From assembly GCA_017416885.1 (NCBI GenBank), contig JAFQAM010000233.1, forward strand, positions 1 to 23,741: a stretch of 23,741 bases of DNA, written 5' to 3'. Of this stretch, positions 20,289-23,741 are shown piece after piece. Below the pieces are notes generated by a model, which ran no database searches, was not told where the DNA came from, and saw nothing but the letters and a program-made list of their open reading frames with translations. The stretch comes from Clostridia bacterium (GTDB lineage: Bacteria; Bacillota; Clostridia; Oscillospirales; CAG-272). Position 1 is the first letter of the stretch, and each line of letters starts with the position of its first letter. The translations under genes were made by a program, and so were the position numbers.

Positions 20289-21533
20289 ATGTTTTCAGAA
20301 AAGATATTAAATATAGCAAATGAGGCGGAAAGGGAACTTGCTCCGATTTTTGCCAAGATTGATGAAATTGCATTTAAAAATACAGCAAGAGTGCTTGAAA
20401 GCTTTAAGGAATTTAAGGTAGCAGAAAGTATGTTTGCAGGTACAACGGGCTACGGCTACGATGACCTTGGAAGAGACACGCTTGACAAGATTTATGCTGA
20501 TGTTTTTGGAGCAGAAAGCGCATTTGTCAGACATTCAATCGCTAACGGAACAAGCGCGCTTACAATCGGCTTATTTGGACTTTTAAGACCAAATGATGTG
20601 CTTTTATCCGTTACAAATCAGCCATACGATACTCTTTGCGAGGTTATCGGCATTAACGGCGCAAACGGTGACGGCTCTCTTGCGGATTTTGGCGTTAAGT
20701 ATGACCAGGTAGATTTTATTAACGATAAAATTGACTTTGACGGCATTGAAAAAAAGCTTAACGAGCACGGCGAAAAAGTTAAGGTAGTATTTATTCAGCG
20801 TTCAAAGGGATATTTAAACAGACCGACATTAACAATCGACCAAATCGGTGAGATTTGCGATTTTGTTCACGCAAGAAGCAAGGCGTATGTGGTTGTTGAC
20901 AACTGCTATGGAGAATTTTGTGAAGATAGAGAGCCTTGCCATGTTGGCGCAGATATGATTATCGGCTCGCTTATTAAAAATCCGGGCGGCGGAATTGCCG
21001 AAAGCGGCGGATATATTGCAGGCACAAAAAGAGCTGTTGAGCTTGCTTCCTACCGCTTAACCTCTGCCGGCACAGGAACAGAGGTTGGCGCATCCTTAGG
21101 TCAAAACAGAAATATGTTCAAGGGCTTTTTCTTAGCTCCGCATATTGTAGCGCAGGCTATAAAAACAGCTCATTTTGCCGCATATGTGTTTGAAAAGCTT
21201 GGATTTGATGTTTCACCAAGATATAACGAAATGCGCTCAGATATTATTCAGACAATCAAGTTTGGTTATCCTGAGGGACTAATTAAGTTCTGTCAAGGAA
21301 TACAAAGCGCGTCCCCTGTTGACTCATATGTTACTCCTGTACCGTGGGCAATGCCAGGTTATCAGGATGAGGTAATTATGGCAGCGGGCGCATTTACACA
21401 GGGCTCATCAATTGAAATTAGCGCAGACGGTCCCATCCGTCCGCCTTATACTGCATTTTTGCAAGGCGGACTTACTTTTGAAAGTGGAAAGATTGCTATA
21501 TTAACTGCTGCGGAGAAGTTAATAGAAAAATAA
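20289..21533 (+). CDS. Methionine gamma-lyase family PLP protein (YnbB type)
   Basis: 414 aa, the size of the PF06838 group, which is related to Cys/Met-metabolism PLP enzymes and historically named aluminium resistance protein. The PLP Lys is K230 in GSLIKNPGGG, and VVVDNCYGEF (201-210) holds the Asp that contacts the PLP ring nitrogen. SIANGTSALT (83-92) forms the phosphate-binding loop. Substrate and physiological role are not established. AGAGGAAA precedes the ATG. It is followed by an array that leads into rlmH, so the two may be co-transcribed. Confidence 0.88.
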   Translation: MFSEKILNIANEAERELAPIFAKIDEIAFKNTARVLESFKEFKVAESMFAGTTGYGYDDLGRDTLDKIYADVFGAESAFVRHSIANGTSALTIGLFGLLRPNDVLLSVTNQPYDTLCEVIGINGANGDGSLADFGVKYDQVDFINDKIDFDGIEKKLNEHGEKVKVVFIQRSKGYLNRPTLTIDQIGEICDFVHARSKAYVVVDNCYGEFCEDREPCHVGADMIIGSLIKNPGGGIAESGGYIAGTKRAVELASYRLTSAGTGTEVGASLGQNRNMFKGFFLAPHIVAQAIKTAHFAAYVFEKLGFDVSPRYNEMRSDIIQTIKFGYPEGLIKFCQGIQSASPVDSYVTPVPWAMPGYQDEVIMAAGAFTQGSSIEISADGPIRPPYTAFLQGGLTFESGKIAILTAAEKLIEK

Positions 21534-21726
21534 AGCGACGAAGTCGCTACTTCACTGTACGCAGTGCGTTTCATTGTTTACAACTTCACAACGAAGTTAC
21601 TTCACTCAAAAAGAACTTCACTGGTAATATGTGAAGTTTTCGCAAAGCAAAAGTGAAGTTTGCTATGCAAGTGAAGTTTTACTATGTAAAATGGAATGCT
21701 ACGCAGTGAATTTGTGCCACTGGCAC
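21533..21726 (+). repeat. 4+4 hairpin array, AACTTCACT family, before rlmH
   Basis: Forward linkers (T/A)ACTTCAC(T/A) at 21548, 21582, 21598, 21614; inverted ones at 21630, 21652, 21670, 21705. Stems include AGCGAC/GTCGCT, TTGC/GCAA, TTTTAC/GTAAAA and GTGCC/GGCAC. The last stem ends three bases before GGAGG of rlmH. Confidence 0.8.
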
Positions 21727-21739
21727 AGTGGAGGTAAAT

Positions 21740-22222
21740 ATGTTAACTATCAAAATTATAGCCACAGGCGATGTAAAGGAAGCTTATTGGCAAAATGCCA
21801 TCAAAGAATATCAAAAGCGCTTGAGTGCGTGGTGCAAAATTGAGGAAATTATTTTGAAAGAGGAAAGGCTTCCCGATAATCCAACACAGGCGCAAATTGA
21901 CAAGGCGCTTGAATGTGAGGAAAAGAGAATTCTTGAAAAAATATCACCAAAAGCATATGTAATCGCAATGTGTGTTGAGGGCAAGCAGCTATCAAGCGAG
22001 GAGCTATCAGCCAAGATTACAGATATCACAAACTTGGGTAAAAGCGAGATTGTATTTATTATCGGCTCGTCCTTCGGTTTATCAAAAAAAGTCAAGGATG
22101 TGTCTGATTTTAAGCTTTCCGTGTCAAAATTGACATTTCCGCATCAGCTTTTAAGAGTTATTTTACACGAGACTGTTTATAGGTCGTTAAGTATTATTAA
22201 TGGCACGAGGTATCATAAATAA
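21740..22222 (+). CDS. rlmH: 23S rRNA (pseudouridine1915-N3)-methyltransferase RlmH
   Basis: 160 aa, the normal length with this start. RlmH is a SPOUT-class enzyme that methylates the pseudouridine at position 1915 of 23S rRNA in assembled 70S ribosomes. The C-terminal SAM knot motif reads FIIGSSFGLS, then LSVSKLTFPHQLLRVILHETVYR, with the typical HQ and YR residues. A longer in-frame GTG start at 21728 exists, but the GGAGG that should drive translation lies inside that extension, so ATG 21740 is chosen. Confidence 0.95.
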   Translation: MLTIKIIATGDVKEAYWQNAIKEYQKRLSAWCKIEEIILKEERLPDNPTQAQIDKALECEEKRILEKISPKAYVIAMCVEGKQLSSEELSAKITDITNLGKSEIVFIIGSSFGLSKKVKDVSDFKLSVSKLTFPHQLLRVILHETVYRSLSIINGTRYHK

Positions 22223-22231
22223 TTGCAAAAC

Positions 22232-22437
22232 AATTTCACTACGCAAAGAGTAAACATTGCAACGCAACTTCACTGATAAAATCAACTTCACTACGAAGTA
22301 ACTTCACCTATTATTGTGAAGTTTTGCTAAAGCAAAGTGATGTTTTACCAAGGTAAAGTGAAGTTTACTGCGTAAATGAAACGCATCTTTGATGCAGTGA
22401 ATTTCTGCTACGCAGAATGTAATGCACCTTTGGTGCA
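22232..22437 (+). repeat. 4+4 hairpin array, AACTTCACT family, before mnmG
   Basis: Linkers at 22232, 22266, 22284, 22300 and inverted at 22315, 22336, 22357, 22396. Intervals (34, 18, 16; 21, 21, 39) match those of the array before typA (35, 18, 16; 21, 21, 39). Stems TTTGC/GCAAA, TTTAC/GTAAA, GCATC/GATGC, CTGC/GCAG, TGCACC/GGTGCA. It ends a few bases before AAAGGAG of mnmG. Confidence 0.85.
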
Positions 22438-22454
22438 TTAGAAAGGAGTATTTT

Positions 22455-23741
22455 ATGAAAAGTGCGCAAATATGCGTAATAGGCGCAGGACACGCAGGAA
22501 TAGAGGCGGCGCTTGCATCTGCAAGAATGGGTATGGATACTGTTTTATTTACTATGTCCTTGGATGCTATTGCAAATATGCCTTGCAATCCATCAATCGG
22601 TGGAACTGCGAAGGGTCATTTAGTATATGAAATTGATGCTCTTGGCGGAGAAATGGGCAGAGGGGCAGACAATGTTACCTTGCAATCAAGAACTTTAAAT
22701 TTAGGCAAGGGCGCGGCTGTTTACTCTAAAAGAGTACAGGCTGACAGAATGAAGTACCGCGACATTATGAAGTCCACTCTTGAAAATACGCCTAACCTTC
22801 GCGTAATTCAAGCAGAAATTACAGATATTATTACAAAAGAAGAAGACGGTATTAAGAAAATAGACAGAGTTGTTACTCGTTTAGGCGAGGAATACAAGAC
22901 ACAGTGCGCCATTATTTGCACAGGCACATATCTTAATGCCACAATACATACAGGTAATATTTGCTATCAAAGCGGTCCTGACTCACTAAGCGGCGCTAAC
23001 TTTTTAACCGACGCGTTAAAGCGTGAGGGCGTAAAGCTTATGCGCTTTAAAACAGGTACTCCTTCAAGAATTCACGCGGACAGTATAGATTATTCCAAGC
23101 TTGAAATTCAAGAGGGCGAAAGCAATACTCTTCCATTCTGTTGGGAAACTGATGAAAACGAATATCAAAAAAAGGAGCAAATTCCTTGCTATATCGTTTA
23201 CACAAATTTAAATACACACGAAATTATTAAATCAAATATAAAGAAAAGCGCAATGTATTCAGGCAATATTACAGGCACAGGTCCAAGGTATTGCCCGTCA
23301 ATTGAGGACAAAATCGTGCGTTTTGCCGATAAGGAAAGACATCAGCTTTTTGTCGAGCCTATGGGATTAAATACTAAGGAAATCTACTTACAGGGATTTT
23401 CAACAAGTATGCCTATTGATGTTCAAGAAAAAATGGTACATTCATTAAGCGGCTTTGAGAATGCTAAAATTATGCGTTATGCATATGCAATTGAGTATGA
23501 TTGCACAGATCCGCAGGAGCTTTTAGCCACACTCGAATACAAAAAAATCAGCGGTCTTTACGGCGCAGGACAATTTAACGGTACATCAGGCTATGAGGAA
23601 GCAGCCGCGCAGGGACTTGTGGCAGGCATTAATGCAGTTTTAAAAATCAAAGGCGAGGAGCCTATGATTTTACCCCGTTCATCATCATATATAGGCACTC
23701 TTATTGATGATCTTGTAACAAAGGGCACAAATGAGCCATAC
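22455..23741 (+). CDS. mnmG: tRNA uridine-5-carboxymethylaminomethyl modification enzyme MnmG (partial, cut by window end)
   Basis: 429 codons are present of about 620-630; the frame stays open to the last base. MnmG (GidA), an FAD protein, works with MnmE to modify U34 of certain tRNAs. The FAD loop is GAGHAG (10-15), then NPSIGGTAKGHL (45-56), and YSKRVQADR in the tRNA-binding region. GTGPRYCPSIEDK and LYGAGQFNGTSGYEEAAAQGL are also diagnostic. AAAGGAG precedes the ATG. It follows rlmH and an array, with no promoter seen between. Confidence 0.96.
   Translation, partial: MKSAQICVIGAGHAGIEAALASARMGMDTVLFTMSLDAIANMPCNPSIGGTAKGHLVYEIDALGGEMGRGADNVTLQSRTLNLGKGAAVYSKRVQADRMKYRDIMKSTLENTPNLRVIQAEITDIITKEEDGIKKIDRVVTRLGEEYKTQCAIICTGTYLNATIHTGNICYQSGPDSLSGANFLTDALKREGVKLMRFKTGTPSRIHADSIDYSKLEIQEGESNTLPFCWETDENEYQKKEQIPCYIVYTNLNTHEIIKSNIKKSAMYSGNITGTGPRYCPSIEDKIVRFADKERHQLFVEPMGLNTKEIYLQGFSTSMPIDVQEKMVHSLSGFENAKIMRYAYAIEYDCTDPQELLATLEYKKISGLYGAGQFNGTSGYEEAAAQGLVAGINAVLKIKGEEPMILPRSSSYIGTLIDDLVTKGTNEPY

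Overview
The window is AT-rich, with Firmicutes-type Shine-Dalgarno sites (AAGGAG/GGAGG), sigma-A promoters and intrinsic terminators. Its housekeeping genes (TypA, RsmG, MnmG, RlmH, YmdB- and YycJ-type proteins) point to a low-GC Firmicute, probably a gut-type member of the Clostridia. The genus cannot be told from the sequence alone. No tRNA, rRNA, cas gene, transposase or integrase was seen.

Layout. 1-4821: promoter of a gene leaving the window on the left, a Fic protein on the minus strand, then three unrecognised membrane proteins on the plus strand. 4871-12662: a mostly plus-strand housekeeping stretch with nicotinate phosphoribosyltransferase (pncB), a YmdB-type phosphodiesterase overlapping a galactokinase-like GHMP kinase, a YycJ-type metallo-beta-lactamase-fold hydrolase, RsmG, a small unknown protein and citrate synthase. 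12663-16893: an accessory block with a divergent pair (92-aa protein and XRE regulator), a second Fic protein, an unannotated type I toxin-antitoxin locus with a 27-aa holin-like toxin, a repeated structured-RNA candidate and a polysaccharide deacetylase. 16894-23741: an SLC13/CitM-like transporter, TypA, a PLP-dependent methionine gamma-lyase-family protein, RlmH and the first 429 codons of MnmG.

The most unusual thing here is between the genes. Most intergenic gaps hold modular arrays in which a constant 7-9 nt linker alternates with small hairpins whose stems differ in sequence but pair perfectly. Several linker families occur: AACTTCACT, AGCTAAATT, ATATCGA and ATGAAAT. In four arrays the linker occurs four times in one orientation and then four times inverted, so the array is a nested palindrome with side hairpins. 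Two paralogous arrays (before typA and before mnmG) share almost identical spacing and show a compensatory G-C to A-T change in one stem. The last hairpin often sits a few bases before the next gene's ribosome binding site, and at least two arrays lie downstream of a recognisable promoter, inside a 5' leader. Two half-arrays of the ATATCGA family lie in opposite orientation on either side of the accessory block and share a perfect 29-bp inverted repeat (12686-12714 and 16814-16842). Inside the block, four copies of one terminator hairpin separate the modules like cassette borders. Seven tracts of degenerate 7-nt tandem repeats lie next to or between these elements.

The ORF calls are solid where families are named. 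The array, cassette and RNA interpretations come from pattern reading and need comparative searches.
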